Made by a program: the position numbers and the translations under genes. From Seramator thermalis (GTDB lineage: Bacteria > Bacteroidota > Bacteroidia > Bacteroidales > Dysgonomonadaceae), in assembly GCF_004138125.1 (NCBI RefSeq), contig NZ_RXHS01000005.1:179394-243393 (forward strand): 64,000 nucleotides of DNA, given 5' to 3'. Position 1 is the stretch's first letter; every line of letters starts with the position of its first letter. Positions 42,389 through 51,949 of this stretch are shown here, piece by piece. The notes under the pieces are model-generated. The model did no database searches, was not told where the DNA came from, and saw only the letters and a program-made list of their open reading frames with translations.

Positions 42389-43213
42389 ATGGAACGTCGA
42401 ATCCTTGTTTCGAAAGATGATTGTATAAGCCTCCAGAGTCAATGTGATCTACTGGTGATCAGCAAATCCGGTCTTTACTATTTGCCAAAAGGTGAAAGTG
42501 ATGAGAATCTTGAGATTATGAAGAAAATGGATAAGTACCATCATGATCATCCCACTTACGGAGTTCTGCAAATGCAAGACTACCTGTTTGCACCGGGTTT
42601 TCTGGTCAATCCCAAGCGGGTGAGACGACTCATGCGTAAGGCCCGGATAACAGCTCAATATCCAAAGCGGAATTTGAGCAAGTTGGGACTGGCCGGGTAT
42701 ATCTATCCCTATCTGCTGCGTAATCTCAATATTGACCACCCCAACCAGGTCTGGGAGATTGACATAACGTACATACCCATGGACAAGGGCTTCATGTATT
42801 TAACGGCAATCATAGACGTGTACAGTCGTTTTATTGTTGGCTGGGGCCTTCATAACAGCCTGCATGGAGAAAACGTGATTGAAGTACTTGAGGCAGCAAT
42901 GCAAGAGCATGGTGTGCCTGAGATCATCAACTCAGATCAGGGGAGTCAGTTTACCAGCCCGGGATGGGTAAACAGGCTCAATGAACTTGGAATCGGCATC
43001 AGCATGGATGGCCGTGGCAGGGCAACGGACAACATCTATATTGAACGGTTTTGGAGAACATTGAAACAGGATTACGTTTACCCGTTTCCGGCAGAAAACG
43101 GTACCACTCTTTGGAAAGGCCTCAGATGGTTTATGAATCATTACAACAAAGAGAAAACCAACCAGGGGATTGGAAGACGAACGCCGGAAAGTGTGTTCCG
43201 GTTAAGCGCATGA
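42389..43213 (+). CDS. IS3-family transposase OrfB
   Basis: A 274-residue DDE integrase-type transposase: HTH_21-like HHDHPTYGVLQMQDYLF, then WEIDITYIPMDKG (first Asp), IINSDQGSQFTSPGW (second Asp) and NIYIERFWRTLKQDYVY (Glu). The frame is open upstream through VETVGLGIMERRILVSKDD, which fits an OrfAB fusion made by -1 slippage at the A9 run; independent start at the overlapping TAATG is also possible. Confidence 0.92.
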   Translation: MERRILVSKDDCISLQSQCDLLVISKSGLYYLPKGESDENLEIMKKMDKYHHDHPTYGVLQMQDYLFAPGFLVNPKRVRRLMRKARITAQYPKRNLSKLGLAGYIYPYLLRNLNIDHPNQVWEIDITYIPMDKGFMYLTAIIDVYSRFIVGWGLHNSLHGENVIEVLEAAMQEHGVPEIINSDQGSQFTSPGWVNRLNELGIGISMDGRGRATDNIYIERFWRTLKQDYVYPFPAENGTTLWKGLRWFMNHYNKEKTNQGIGRRTPESVFRLSA

Positions 43214-43448
43214 TTTTTTTATTTGTAAACAAAGGAACATGTATCAAATGAGACATCAAGCTAAATCCCTGTCGGGTTTTTGGAAAAATAGCTTGACTTA
43301 CTCATTTGCTCCACGAAGGGCTGGTTTACAAATGAAAAAAACCAGAAAAGTAAAAAATTGAGAGAATTATTTTTGTTAAAAACCCCGCTTAGACGGTACA
43401 AAGAATAAGGAGTATTAAAGATTGATACATGAAAAATTAATTTTATGA

Positions 43449-44402
43449 TTATCCGCAACTGTTCCTATTATAAATTCTTGATTTGAAATCGGGGGTGTAA
43501 GTAACGGCGGCTATGAGCAGCCTGTCAAACTGTTTTTCCCCGAAGTAACGCCTATTGAATTTGTAACAGAACTGGTTGAGATAGTATTGTAAATATTCGG
43601 GTTTTATTTTGTAATACACACCCAAGAGCTGTCGTTTGGCATTACTGATTGCCGTATGCACCCAAGGCAGCACGTTGGGAAGTTCCTCGTTAGGAATGAC
43701 AGATGCCGTATGCGAATGGACATGTTCTTTTAATTTCGTGTAAGAGGTCGAATCATCGGTCGTTAAATCCGCTGTGTTTTCAACGTGGTCTTTGACATTC
43801 TTTGTAATTGTTTCGGACTTCAGGTCGCTGATCACTTTCATTTTCAGGTACCTGACCTTCTTGGGCTTCTTACCTGCTTTGGGGTTTTCAACCGTTTTGC
43901 TTTCGGCCATTACCAATACTTTGGTCTTTTTCTGACTGCCTCGGCCTCGTTTCAATGGTTTATCCCTGTCTTCAAGGGATATCTCGGTAGAAAAGAAAGC
44001 ATCGTCCAACTCGATGGCTCCTTCGAGCATGTACTCATCGTCTCGTTTGCCCATCACGTCGCGCAATTTATTGACCATCTCCCATATCGGTTGATAACGC
44101 TTGTGTCCTAATTGACGCTGCAATTCTGCCGTGGAGAAAGACCCTTTCGTGGCCGTGAGCAGGTGCATGGCAACGAACCAATAACGGTAAGGAAGGTTCG
44201 AATGCTGCATGACAGTACCCGAACGCAAGGTTTGGCGTGCATGGCAACGCTTGCATTCATAGGCCTGCTTGTTCTCAAGCCAATAGTGTTCTTTACAATT
44301 ACAATGACGGCACGTGACTCCCATTTGGTCTCTTTGTTCTTTGAATTTTTTCCGACAAGTTTCCTCATCGGGGTAATTTACAGCAAAATCAAGGATATTC
44401 AT
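43449..44402 (-). CDS. IS1595-family transposase
   Basis: A 317-residue transposase. An N-terminal zinc ribbon (CRHCNCKEHYWLENKQAYEC then KRC, Cys 31, 34, 50, 53) precedes an ISXO2-like DDE domain with GAIELDDAFF and TTDDSTSYTKL, and the C-terminal NQFCYKFNRRYF block. Full length and single gene, as usual for IS1595. I could not fix the element's ends. It lies between the IS3 element and the AT-rich glycosyltransferase block, so it probably marks a recombination junction. Confidence 0.92.
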   Translation of the reverse strand: MNILDFAVNYPDEETCRKKFKEQRDQMGVTCRHCNCKEHYWLENKQAYECKRCHARQTLRSGTVMQHSNLPYRYWFVAMHLLTATKGSFSTAELQRQLGHKRYQPIWEMVNKLRDVMGKRDDEYMLEGAIELDDAFFSTEISLEDRDKPLKRGRGSQKKTKVLVMAESKTVENPKAGKKPKKVRYLKMKVISDLKSETITKNVKDHVENTADLTTDDSTSYTKLKEHVHSHTASVIPNEELPNVLPWVHTAISNAKRQLLGVYYKIKPEYLQYYLNQFCYKFNRRYFGEKQFDRLLIAAVTYTPDFKSRIYNRNSCG

Positions 44403-44578
44403 AGCTTGTTTTTTATATCGTTAGTGATACAAATATAGTGAATATCAGTGAATTGTGCAAGTATTTTTAAAACTTGTTTATAACTTTCCCCGTTAATTCT
44501 TTAGGAAGAATTACGGATAATCATTAAAATTAATTTTTTAGTTGTTATTTTTTTATCGTGAATTATATAATTAATTTG

Positions 44579-45673
44579 TTATTCATTATTAGGTTGATTT
44601 AGAGCGTTTTTCAGCCTTGTTTCAAATTCGTCAATATCATTTTTTATATCAAAAAGTAATTCAAGACAACTTTTTTGATAAATAGTTTCGTCAAACGAGT
44701 TTATATATTCTAAAATTTTTTCTCCAATATCATCATGTTCTTCGATAATTAAACCAACTTTATATTTTGATACATATTGGGCATGGAAACTCTCTCTATT
44801 TACAATCATTGGTTTCCTATGAATTAATGATAAATAAAAACGATTGGTCATAAGGTTATTATCGATATAACTAATAGGCAATAATATGTTTATCAAATCG
44901 TATTTTTCTACAATATCCCCTTCGTCAGCTTTCAAATACCTTCCAGTGAAATAAACATTATTTGCAACTTCGGCAAACTTTTTCAACTGATTTGTGCAAA
45001 TTCCTTCTCCTACGAAATACAGCTCAAATTCTTTTTTGTTCGTTAATGAATTTATAATTTTCGAGTTCGAAGAGTAATCGCGTATCTGTCCTATTGTTAG
45101 AATTTTTATTGGTTTGCCTTGTTTAAATACAGTTAATTGATCCATGGTTCTCATTGCTTCAAGAAGAAGTTTCTTTCTTATATTATGGCTCAAAACATAT
45201 TCATATTGTCTTGGAAGCCATTGTTTATACCCTGGAGAAGAAATTACACAAAAGACGGAGTGTTCAATCAATTCTTCCACATTCTTCTTAAAAAAAGGAT
45301 AAAGAGGAGAATAGTCGCGTATATCAAAGATGTATTTCTTATCGAAGTATTTCTTTAAAAATTCATGAAGAAATACCCCCCCCTGAATTGTAAATATTAT
45401 AATATAATCCACATTTTCAGCTTTTAATACTTTTTTGACAAAACTAGCGAAAAACTTATAATGAAATATTTTTTTTATTTTTGAATTTGTTTCCGGACTT
45501 TTAAAATTAAATTCATATACTTTTTTACCAAAATAATTTTCTTGTGATTTTTTGTCTCTTTGCCAGGTTATATAAATCCAATCAATATTTTTATTTTCTT
45601 TGAACACATCTGTATAGTAGTCTACAAACGGAGCTTTATCTATGATATTCGGTAAAATTAATGCAATTTTCAT
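44579..45673 (-). CDS. Glycosyltransferase, GT4/GT-B-like
   Basis: A 364-residue protein with a GT-B outline: N-terminal MKIALILPNIIDKAPFVDYY, a central ILTIGQIRDYSSNSKIINSL strand, FYVGEG-like ELYFVGEGICTNQ, and YDLINILLPISY near the acceptor site. It lacks the clear EX7E of strict GT4 enzymes, so assignment is by pattern only. Last gene of the AT-rich GT block, downstream of the EpsG-like polymerase (10-bp gap). Cytoplasmic. Confidence 0.72.
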   Translation of the reverse strand: MKIALILPNIIDKAPFVDYYTDVFKENKNIDWIYITWQRDKKSQENYFGKKVYEFNFKSPETNSKIKKIFHYKFFASFVKKVLKAENVDYIIIFTIQGGVFLHEFLKKYFDKKYIFDIRDYSPLYPFFKKNVEELIEHSVFCVISSPGYKQWLPRQYEYVLSHNIRKKLLLEAMRTMDQLTVFKQGKPIKILTIGQIRDYSSNSKIINSLTNKKEFELYFVGEGICTNQLKKFAEVANNVYFTGRYLKADEGDIVEKYDLINILLPISYIDNNLMTNRFYLSLIHRKPMIVNRESFHAQYVSKYKVGLIIEEHDDIGEKILEYINSFDETIYQKSCLELLFDIKNDIDEFETRLKNALNQPNNE

Positions 45674-45683
45674 TATTGGACAA

Positions 45684-46766
45684 TTATAGATGATTGAACC
45701 AGAATTTGTAAGGAATAAACGAAATTTTTTCTAATTGGTTATTTTTGTACGCACTTATATATATCCACAAATAAAAGAATACAATAAAAATTAGCAGAAA
45801 AAATATTATTTGTTCTATTAATTTCTGGTATTTAATTGGGAATATTTTCGGATAATAGGGAATAATATACATTAGAAAAATCAAAAAGAACGCGCTAATT
45901 CGTGTTGCACTAATTGGTTCAAAAGACAGCAAATTAAATATTACAACACCAAATGTTACAAAAGAAATATATTGTTTATTTGATTCGTTGATTTTTACTA
46001 GCCTATCATAAAATAATAAATTTATTCCTGCAAAAGCATAGTATAGGTATTGGAGTAACGTATGGCCTTGAGTTTCTGCATAGATATAAAACTGAAGTCG
46101 AGTAGATACTATTGAATCAGGAATGTAATTTGAGAGAAAACTCATGATTATATCTTTCACAAACAACGGAAATATGAATGATACAATAAAAAGTATAATA
46201 TTTACTATTCTGCTTAATTTCAATTTATATACTATCCAAAGGAAAATACCTGCTATACCCGATAAATGAAATAATGATGCAATTAATATGGAGATAAAAA
46301 ATTGTAAGTTCTTCCCTTCCTTGAGATATTTGTAAGAATAAAGAATTATTGCTGCCGCCAAAGACTGTCTGATAGTTGATAAAGATGCAAAAAAGAATAA
46401 TGGCAAAGAGAAATACACCAGCCATGATAGGGTCGGATGATTTGAATATTTTTCGATCGATTTATAAACCAAGAGTAATGTTGGCCATGCAAAAAGGATG
46501 AAGGCCAATGGATAGAAATGAAGATTTGCCGCAAGCGTGAGAAATAATTTACTTAATGGTTCATATCTTTCACTAATAACGTTAAGTTTAATCTCTTCTA
46601 CGTATGCCGAATAATCCCATCCAACATCGTACCGAAAGATACAGAATAATAAAAGAGTAATATAAATAATTTTTGACCTATCTTTTATGTTAAAGACATA
46701 ACATAGAATGAAAATCAATGCTATACCAATATAAGGCCATAAATCGAGTAAAAAGAATTCATACAT
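45684..46766 (-). CDS. EpsG-family polysaccharide polymerase-like membrane protein
   Basis: A 360-residue integral membrane protein with about ten to twelve hydrophobic helices. FRYDVGWDYSAYVEEI and IRQSLAAAIILYSYKYLKEG are the recurrent EpsG/Wzy signatures. It probably polymerises repeat units at the periplasmic face after Wzx flipping. It overlaps the upstream glycosyltransferase by 8 bp. This is the only candidate polymerase in the locus. Confidence 0.85.
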   Translation of the reverse strand: MYEFFLLDLWPYIGIALIFILCYVFNIKDRSKIIYITLLLFCIFRYDVGWDYSAYVEEIKLNVISERYEPLSKLFLTLAANLHFYPLAFILFAWPTLLLVYKSIEKYSNHPTLSWLVYFSLPLFFFASLSTIRQSLAAAIILYSYKYLKEGKNLQFFISILIASLFHLSGIAGIFLWIVYKLKLSRIVNIILFIVSFIFPLFVKDIIMSFLSNYIPDSIVSTRLQFYIYAETQGHTLLQYLYYAFAGINLLFYDRLVKINESNKQYISFVTFGVVIFNLLSFEPISATRISAFFLIFLMYIIPYYPKIFPIKYQKLIEQIIFFLLIFIVFFYLWIYISAYKNNQLEKISFIPYKFWFNHL

Positions 46767-47937
46767 AGAATCGAGAAAATATAATGTCGTTAAAACGTAC
46801 TATGGTCCTATCTTTAATATAGTTATTATCAATTTTCATGCTCTCATACTGATTTATATTGCAGATAAATGATTTTATTGCCGCAGGGGAAGAATCTGTT
46901 AATAGGATCCCTAACTTATATTTTTTGACCAACTTCCCGATCAAACCCTTGCCCGGCACAACTACAGGTTTATTAAATTGTGCTGCGTAACCGATTACTC
47001 CACTGCTTTGACTGGTCATTAAGTAAGGGATCAATAAAAAATCACTTAATCTACATAGTGAAGCAAGAAACTCATAGCTGCAAAACTCGTCAAAAATATT
47101 TATTTGAACATTTCCTCGAATTTCGTTCACGATTTGATAAAAATCCACTTTGATTTCATCATCAACTTTCCCTGCAAAAATAAATGTCAGGTTTTTTAAA
47201 TCTTTTTCGTTACAAAGCGATATTGCCTCAAGAATATTCAATGAGCCTTTTCTTTTTGCCAGAGCGCCAAAATGTAAAATAATTTTATTTTCTTTGGGAA
47301 TATGAAGTTTTTCCCTTAGGTTATTATACAGGTTTTCGGTTGGTAATAAAAGAAAAGGATCCGGTAAATATTGGAATACCTTTGTTTTGAATTTTTTATT
47401 CAAATAAATGGGAGCTATTTCATCATTCAATAAAAAAACGGTTTTAAATTGTTTTCCATTACTCATTAAGAGATATTTGATGCTATCTTCAATTTTGAGT
47501 TTTAAATTTGATTCTTTCCATCGATATAGATATATCAGATAAATAATTCCCGAAATTTTTATCGATCTTGGTAGAACAAAAGAAATTGCAGGCAGTACGC
47601 TCATTAACGAAACAAAAAAAACTTCATCTACACAATATTGTTGCGCTATTTTTTTTACAAATTTACTGAGTTCAAAAGAACGTTTGATTTTATTTGTGGA
47701 AAAGGGTTGATCTTTAAAAAGATGAAATCTTATATTGTCGGCTTTGTCCCATCTCAATTCACTTTTTGTTTCGAATCCTTCGGGAAGTGCAAATATATAG
47801 TTGTTTGCTTTATCTTGTACAGCTCCTGTATATAAATGATGAAGATATTCCAAATGATGTCCGCTCAGTTGGTCGTCGAAAATTAATATTTTTTTTTGAT
47901 CATTTATTTTAGAATTTCTTTTAAACAAATTGTACAT
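46759..47937 (-). CDS. Glycosyltransferase (GT-B, family 4-like)
   Basis: A 392-residue protein. KILIFDDQLSGHHLEYLHHL at the start and IILHFGALAKRKGSLNILEA in the centre are the nucleotide-binding half of GT4-like enzymes. SDFLLIPYLMTSQSSGVIGY near 320-340 corresponds to the acidic donor-binding region. It overlaps the EpsG gene by 8 bp. Specificity unknown. Confidence 0.8.
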   Translation of the reverse strand: MYNLFKRNSKINDQKKILIFDDQLSGHHLEYLHHLYTGAVQDKANNYIFALPEGFETKSELRWDKADNIRFHLFKDQPFSTNKIKRSFELSKFVKKIAQQYCVDEVFFVSLMSVLPAISFVLPRSIKISGIIYLIYLYRWKESNLKLKIEDSIKYLLMSNGKQFKTVFLLNDEIAPIYLNKKFKTKVFQYLPDPFLLLPTENLYNNLREKLHIPKENKIILHFGALAKRKGSLNILEAISLCNEKDLKNLTFIFAGKVDDEIKVDFYQIVNEIRGNVQINIFDEFCSYEFLASLCRLSDFLLIPYLMTSQSSGVIGYAAQFNKPVVVPGKGLIGKLVKKYKLGILLTDSSPAAIKSFICNINQYESMKIDNNYIKDRTIVRFNDIIFSRFYV

Positions 47938-47945
47938 TTATTATT

Positions 47946-48785
47946 TTATTTATTATTGATGTCAAACCGTTTGAATATACTATATAAAGTATTGCCTATT
48001 TTTGATTTGAGAGAACTATTATATTTATTTCCAGTTGAACCAGAAATTCCTCGTAAAAACCTATAAACTCTAAAAGATCCAAAATTATAATGTTCTTTTA
48101 ATGATTCAATTTTTTTCAAAAATGCATGTTCAAGATAAAATCCATCTTTATCAGAGACTTCAGTGCCAATTTCAGAAAAATGATTTATGAAAAGATTTTT
48201 TTCTATTTTGTAGATGATAGTTTCAATATATGGTGGATTTGCTCTTGAAACATAATAGAATGAATTATTCTCGTACGAAGAAAGAATGACAAAATCAAAA
48301 TTCGATACTTTAATTCTCCCAGTTAGTTTGATAAAAATATCTGATGTGTTAATCAATTCGCTGTGTTTTAATGCATAATTTATAATTTCGATTTCACCAT
48401 AACCCTTTCCATGGATAGAGGTTTTTGTTTGATTACCTTGAAAAGAAATTATTTCTAGCTCTTTATCATATATTTTTGATAATTCTTTGAGCTTTGTATA
48501 GTTGTATAAGTAGTTTGTATTTTCTGCAAATACAATTTTTTGAATGGAATGATATTTTTTAATAGCATATTCGATTGAATCAATATATTGTTGTAGACGT
48601 TCTGTTGTATCTGTTAATTTTATATGAGGAATATTTTTATTAATATCAATAGACCCTGTTATAAGTAATACGGCGCTATTTCTGTAATTATTTCTTCCCA
48701 TTTTATCTTTATAAAAAGTATCTTTAATTATATCAAAATCAAAATTATTACAACTATTTATCAACTTTTTTTGTGCGAACTCCAA
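47946..48785 (-). CDS. Polysaccharide-locus protein of unknown family (possible glycosyltransferase)
   Basis: A 279-residue cytoplasmic protein I cannot assign firmly. Central segments KGYGEIEIINYALKHSELI and DIFIKLTGRIKVSNFDFVIL resemble a group of capsule-locus proteins with a KLTGR motif, perhaps GT-A-like. It overlaps the upstream GT2 gene by 32 bp, suggesting strict co-translation. No signal peptide. Confidence 0.6.
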   Translation of the reverse strand: MEFAQKKLINSCNNFDFDIIKDTFYKDKMGRNNYRNSAVLLITGSIDINKNIPHIKLTDTTERLQQYIDSIEYAIKKYHSIQKIVFAENTNYLYNYTKLKELSKIYDKELEIISFQGNQTKTSIHGKGYGEIEIINYALKHSELINTSDIFIKLTGRIKVSNFDFVILSSYENNSFYYVSRANPPYIETIIYKIEKNLFINHFSEIGTEVSDKDGFYLEHAFLKKIESLKEHYNFGSFRVYRFLRGISGSTGNKYNSSLKSKIGNTLYSIFKRFDINNK

Positions 48786-49803
48786 AGTATTTTTTTATAA
48801 TTAAATTATTTTGTTTTATAGAATTGTAAATATCAAAAATCTTAGCAGAAATTTTAATAAAGGGAGTACATGCTAAAAGATAATTTAGTTTACTTAAAAA
48901 AGAAATTTCGGTATATTCCATTATGTATTTGTGAGTTTCAGGGAAAATATTTTGCCAAGATTTTAAATCACGAATGTTTTTGTTCGTTAAATACGGAGCC
49001 TTTGATGCAAATTTTAAAAATTGTATTAGTAAGTTGTATTTTTTATATTCATTAATTTCTTTATTTTTAAAGAAATTCTCAATGAATTGTGCACATTCAA
49101 TTTGCTGCTTCACATTATTTTCGTTATATGATTTTGGAGATGAAATTGAATTATTGTTATGAATGTAATGGTAAAGTGGAGTCGAAATAATTGAAATTTT
49201 TTTTGAATAATAAACTAATCTGTATGTGACAACCATATCTTCCCACATGGAAATACCCTGAATTGGAAAAACATTATTGCTAAAATATAGTTCTCTTTTG
49301 ATGAGTTTATTGCATAGTGAAGAGTATTTACCTCCTAGCGGTATTTTAGATAAATAATCCATTTTACTCATTGGTGAAATATGGCTACTAAAAGTGTCAA
49401 CACTAACTTTCTCGCCATCATCGTAAAATAAACCGGCACATACTATGTCTGCATTTTCTTCTTTAGCTTTACTTAGCATTAATTCATACATATTGGGCTC
49501 AACCCAATCGTCGCTGTCGCAATGAATTATGTATTCACCCGTTGCTATGTTTAGGCCGGTTAATCTAGCAGCACTTAGTCCCTTATTTTGTTGATGATTG
49601 ATTAAGATTATGTTTTCCTTTCTCTTAGGATATTTTTCTATGATTTTATTTAGTATAAATAAACTGTTGTCAGGAGTGCAATCATTAACAAATATATATT
49701 CAATCTCTTGCAAAGTTTGTTCAAACAAAGATATGGCGCATTTTTCTATTCGTTCTTCTACTCCATAAATAGGTATGATAACCGATAATTTGGGATTGTT
49801 CAT
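48754..49803 (-). CDS. Family 2 glycosyltransferase
   Basis: A 349-residue GT-A enzyme: LSVIIPIYGVEERIEKCAIS at the start, VNDCTPDNS, and IIHCDSDDWVEPNMYELML as the DxD metal site. Later ISMWEDMVVTYRLVYY is a usual acceptor-site block. Adds one sugar to the growing repeat unit. Ends 32 bp inside the next gene. Confidence 0.9.
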   Translation of the reverse strand: MNNPKLSVIIPIYGVEERIEKCAISLFEQTLQEIEYIFVNDCTPDNSLFILNKIIEKYPKRKENIILINHQQNKGLSAARLTGLNIATGEYIIHCDSDDWVEPNMYELMLSKAKEENADIVCAGLFYDDGEKVSVDTFSSHISPMSKMDYLSKIPLGGKYSSLCNKLIKRELYFSNNVFPIQGISMWEDMVVTYRLVYYSKKISIISTPLYHYIHNNNSISSPKSYNENNVKQQIECAQFIENFFKNKEINEYKKYNLLIQFLKFASKAPYLTNKNIRDLKSWQNIFPETHKYIMEYTEISFLSKLNYLLACTPFIKISAKIFDIYNSIKQNNLIIKKYFGVRTKKVDK

Positions 49804-49836
49804 TATTTGAATTTGTATTAATTTAGTATATCAAAT

Positions 49837-50763
49837 CTAATCAGTTATGCATCTCTCAATAAAAAGATATTTTGTTTTATCTTTGAATTTTAAAAATAAA
49901 TCGATGGAGATATCCTTAAATTTCATTGTCTTAATGGTGGGAATTAAAAAATGTTTTATCCAATCTGGATTATTTTGTTTTTTTACTTGCATAATAAAGT
50001 TAAATACATCCATTCGATATTTGGTTTTCCCAATTTCTAACAAATAATTATATTTTTCAAGTGCCACTTCAAATCTCGATTGAATGTGATCAAGTTGAGT
50101 TTGAGAATCAAGTGAATCTGATCTAACTGTTGAGCAATATAGATAATTCGCGTCTATCAGGATTTTGTTAGCTAAATGACTACTTTTAACGGAAAACATG
50201 ACATCATTTGCTGTAAATACTTCATCAAATTGTATTTGATTAGCCTTTATAAACGAGTTTGAAAATATTTTTGCCCATGGCGGATTGATGCAGTATCTTA
50301 CTTCTTCCAGTATTATTCCTTTTTTAAGAGATTCAATCAGCCATTCATTATAAATCTTTCCTCTGCTTTCAATAGGATGCATTGTATCACATTCAACCGA
50401 ATTCGAAAGGAAAAAAATGATATCAGCATCCACCGTTTGGTACTTATCCATTATTTCATGGAAACAATCATTAAAGAAATCATCTGCATCAGCAAAAATC
50501 AACCATTTCCCTTTTGCTTTTGATAAACCGATATTTCTTGCATAGCCGGCACCTTTTCCTTCTTTGGTAAAATATACTTCTATATTTGTTTCATTCAGAC
50601 CAGGGAATTTTGAAAAATCCACTATTCCCGGATCACTATTATCATCTACTACGATTATTTGGACATCATTTCTTTTTGGTATTGAGTCCAAACAGCGTCT
50701 CAATAGTGTAGGAATATTTTTGTGAGGAATTATAATGGAATAATTGACAGAAGACTTATTCAT
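49837..50763 (-). CDS. Family 2 glycosyltransferase
   Basis: A 308-residue GT-A enzyme: YSIIIPHKNIPTLLRRCLDS, IIVVDDNSDP, and WLIFADADDFFNDCFHE with DxD. The C-terminal half diverges from common capsule GT2 enzymes. Located between the WecF-like enzyme and another GT2 in the same direction. Confidence 0.88.
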   Translation of the reverse strand: MNKSSVNYSIIIPHKNIPTLLRRCLDSIPKRNDVQIIVVDDNSDPGIVDFSKFPGLNETNIEVYFTKEGKGAGYARNIGLSKAKGKWLIFADADDFFNDCFHEIMDKYQTVDADIIFFLSNSVECDTMHPIESRGKIYNEWLIESLKKGIILEEVRYCINPPWAKIFSNSFIKANQIQFDEVFTANDVMFSVKSSHLANKILIDANYLYCSTVRSDSLDSQTQLDHIQSRFEVALEKYNYLLEIGKTKYRMDVFNFIMQVKKQNNPDWIKHFLIPTIKTMKFKDISIDLFLKFKDKTKYLFIERCITD

Positions 50764-50806
50764 ATTTATGATTCAGATAGGGTTTTGATTCAATATATTA
50801 GATAGA

Positions 50807-51928
50807 CTAATGCGGAGACTTTATCTTTTTAAATTCGTTTGCGATATAATCGGCTCCTCCATTTTTATTCGTATATAAAAAATGATTATGTTTCGCATCT
50901 TCATAAGGTAAAGGAGTATCGATTGATTCTTGTGTTAAATCATCTTCTATAGTAAAAATTTTGTAGCCGTTTTTTGTTAGTTGTTTATATACAAGACTAT
51001 CTTTAAATAAATATACTTTTGTTCCATTACGTAAACACATATGAATATTACCTAGAGATTGTTGTCTTATATTTCCGAAAATAGCATGTGAACAATTATC
51101 TGTAATTGAGTTATATTCTTCTTTTGTGAGAAAATTTTGGAGAATGACATTATTTAAATGTGAAGGTAAATATTGTTTTACAAAGTCAGCATAATTTTGA
51201 TCTCCATAACTCAAAGGTAATATTACTTGTCGTGATTTCAATGAGAAATCCTTAATGATATTTAATATATCCAAATGGTTGTTTGAGGGAGTTGCCGAAT
51301 TTCCAATTAATATATTTTGATTCGAAGTAAAATTATGTAAGGGAATATTTTTTAATATTTTTGAAGGACCTCCAGGCAGGAACAATTTTGCATGAAAAAA
51401 ACTGTTTTTTTTCATTAACTCATATTCAATGGGTAGAACAGGCGAATAATAATCTATTCTACTGATGGCTTTTCCCCTTTTCTTTAAAAAGAAAGGTTTC
51501 AGTATCAAATCACGAATAAACTTCATATTTATTGAATCTCGAAACTGTTTAATATAATTTTTAGTAAGAGGTTTATATAGATCTATAGGAATGAGAGCTT
51601 TTAAGCCATGTTCGCTATCATAAATATCAAACCCCCAACTCCACCAAATTATAATTTTACCGGGATCTGTATAATTGATTAAGTTGTAGTTATATTCAGG
51701 CAATGAATGAAAAAAAACAACATCAAATGATGGATTCGAAAAAAAATTGAGATATTCCTTTCTGTCGTGAACAATTTTCAGTTTATATGTTTTTTTTATA
51801 TATTTAAATTTATACGAAATATCAGAAATATAAAAAAGATAGGTATTGTGAATCATATCAATTTCGTCAAAAGTATCTGATACGGAATCAAAAAACTTAT
51901 CATCAGGAAATATATGTAGGATATTCAT
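50807..51928 (-). CDS. WecF-like 4-acetamido-4,6-dideoxyhexose transferase (GT56-like)
   Basis: A 373-residue protein resembling WecF, the TDP-Fuc4NAc:lipid II transferase. NILIGNSATPSNNHLDILN and VILPLSYGDQNYADFVKQYL (about 205-255) match the family's NSxxPSNNH and LPLSYG signatures, and IRQQSLGNIHMCLRNGTKVY the later core. It suggests a 4-amino-4,6-dideoxy sugar is incorporated, consistent with the VioA-like transaminase gene of the same locus. An IS5-type element sits immediately upstream. Confidence 0.82.
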   Translation of the reverse strand: MNILHIFPDDKFFDSVSDTFDEIDMIHNTYLFYISDISYKFKYIKKTYKLKIVHDRKEYLNFFSNPSFDVVFFHSLPEYNYNLINYTDPGKIIIWWSWGFDIYDSEHGLKALIPIDLYKPLTKNYIKQFRDSINMKFIRDLILKPFFLKKRGKAISRIDYYSPVLPIEYELMKKNSFFHAKLFLPGGPSKILKNIPLHNFTSNQNILIGNSATPSNNHLDILNIIKDFSLKSRQVILPLSYGDQNYADFVKQYLPSHLNNVILQNFLTKEEYNSITDNCSHAIFGNIRQQSLGNIHMCLRNGTKVYLFKDSLVYKQLTKNGYKIFTIEDDLTQESIDTPLPYEDAKHNHFLYTNKNGGADYIANEFKKIKSPH

Positions 51929-51949
51929 TAGACATTATATTCATTAAAA

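Larger units (their letters stand above)
40617..42389 (+). pseudogene. IS3 transposase OrfA, disrupted
   Basis: The first part MNKSRRKHSAAFKAEVAIAA ... ETLSEL (40617-40706) continues at 42183 as SARYGIHPTVISTWKNEF and runs to a stop at 42387-42389. Removing the IS5-type insert plus one copy of GAATTA restores a continuous HTH_Tnp_1-type frame. Near its end a run of nine A (42356-42364) is a plausible -1 frameshift site leading into orfB. Confidence 0.85.
40555..43255 (+). mobile_element. IS3-family element interrupted by an IS5-type element
   Basis: An orfA/orfB pair of an IS3-family element, with orfA broken by the insertion at 40707-42176. Ends are approximate: CCCATAATTTGTACCACG on the left and the complement of CATGTATCAAATGAGACA on the right are only a rough inverted match. 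orfB is intact. Confidence 0.75.
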
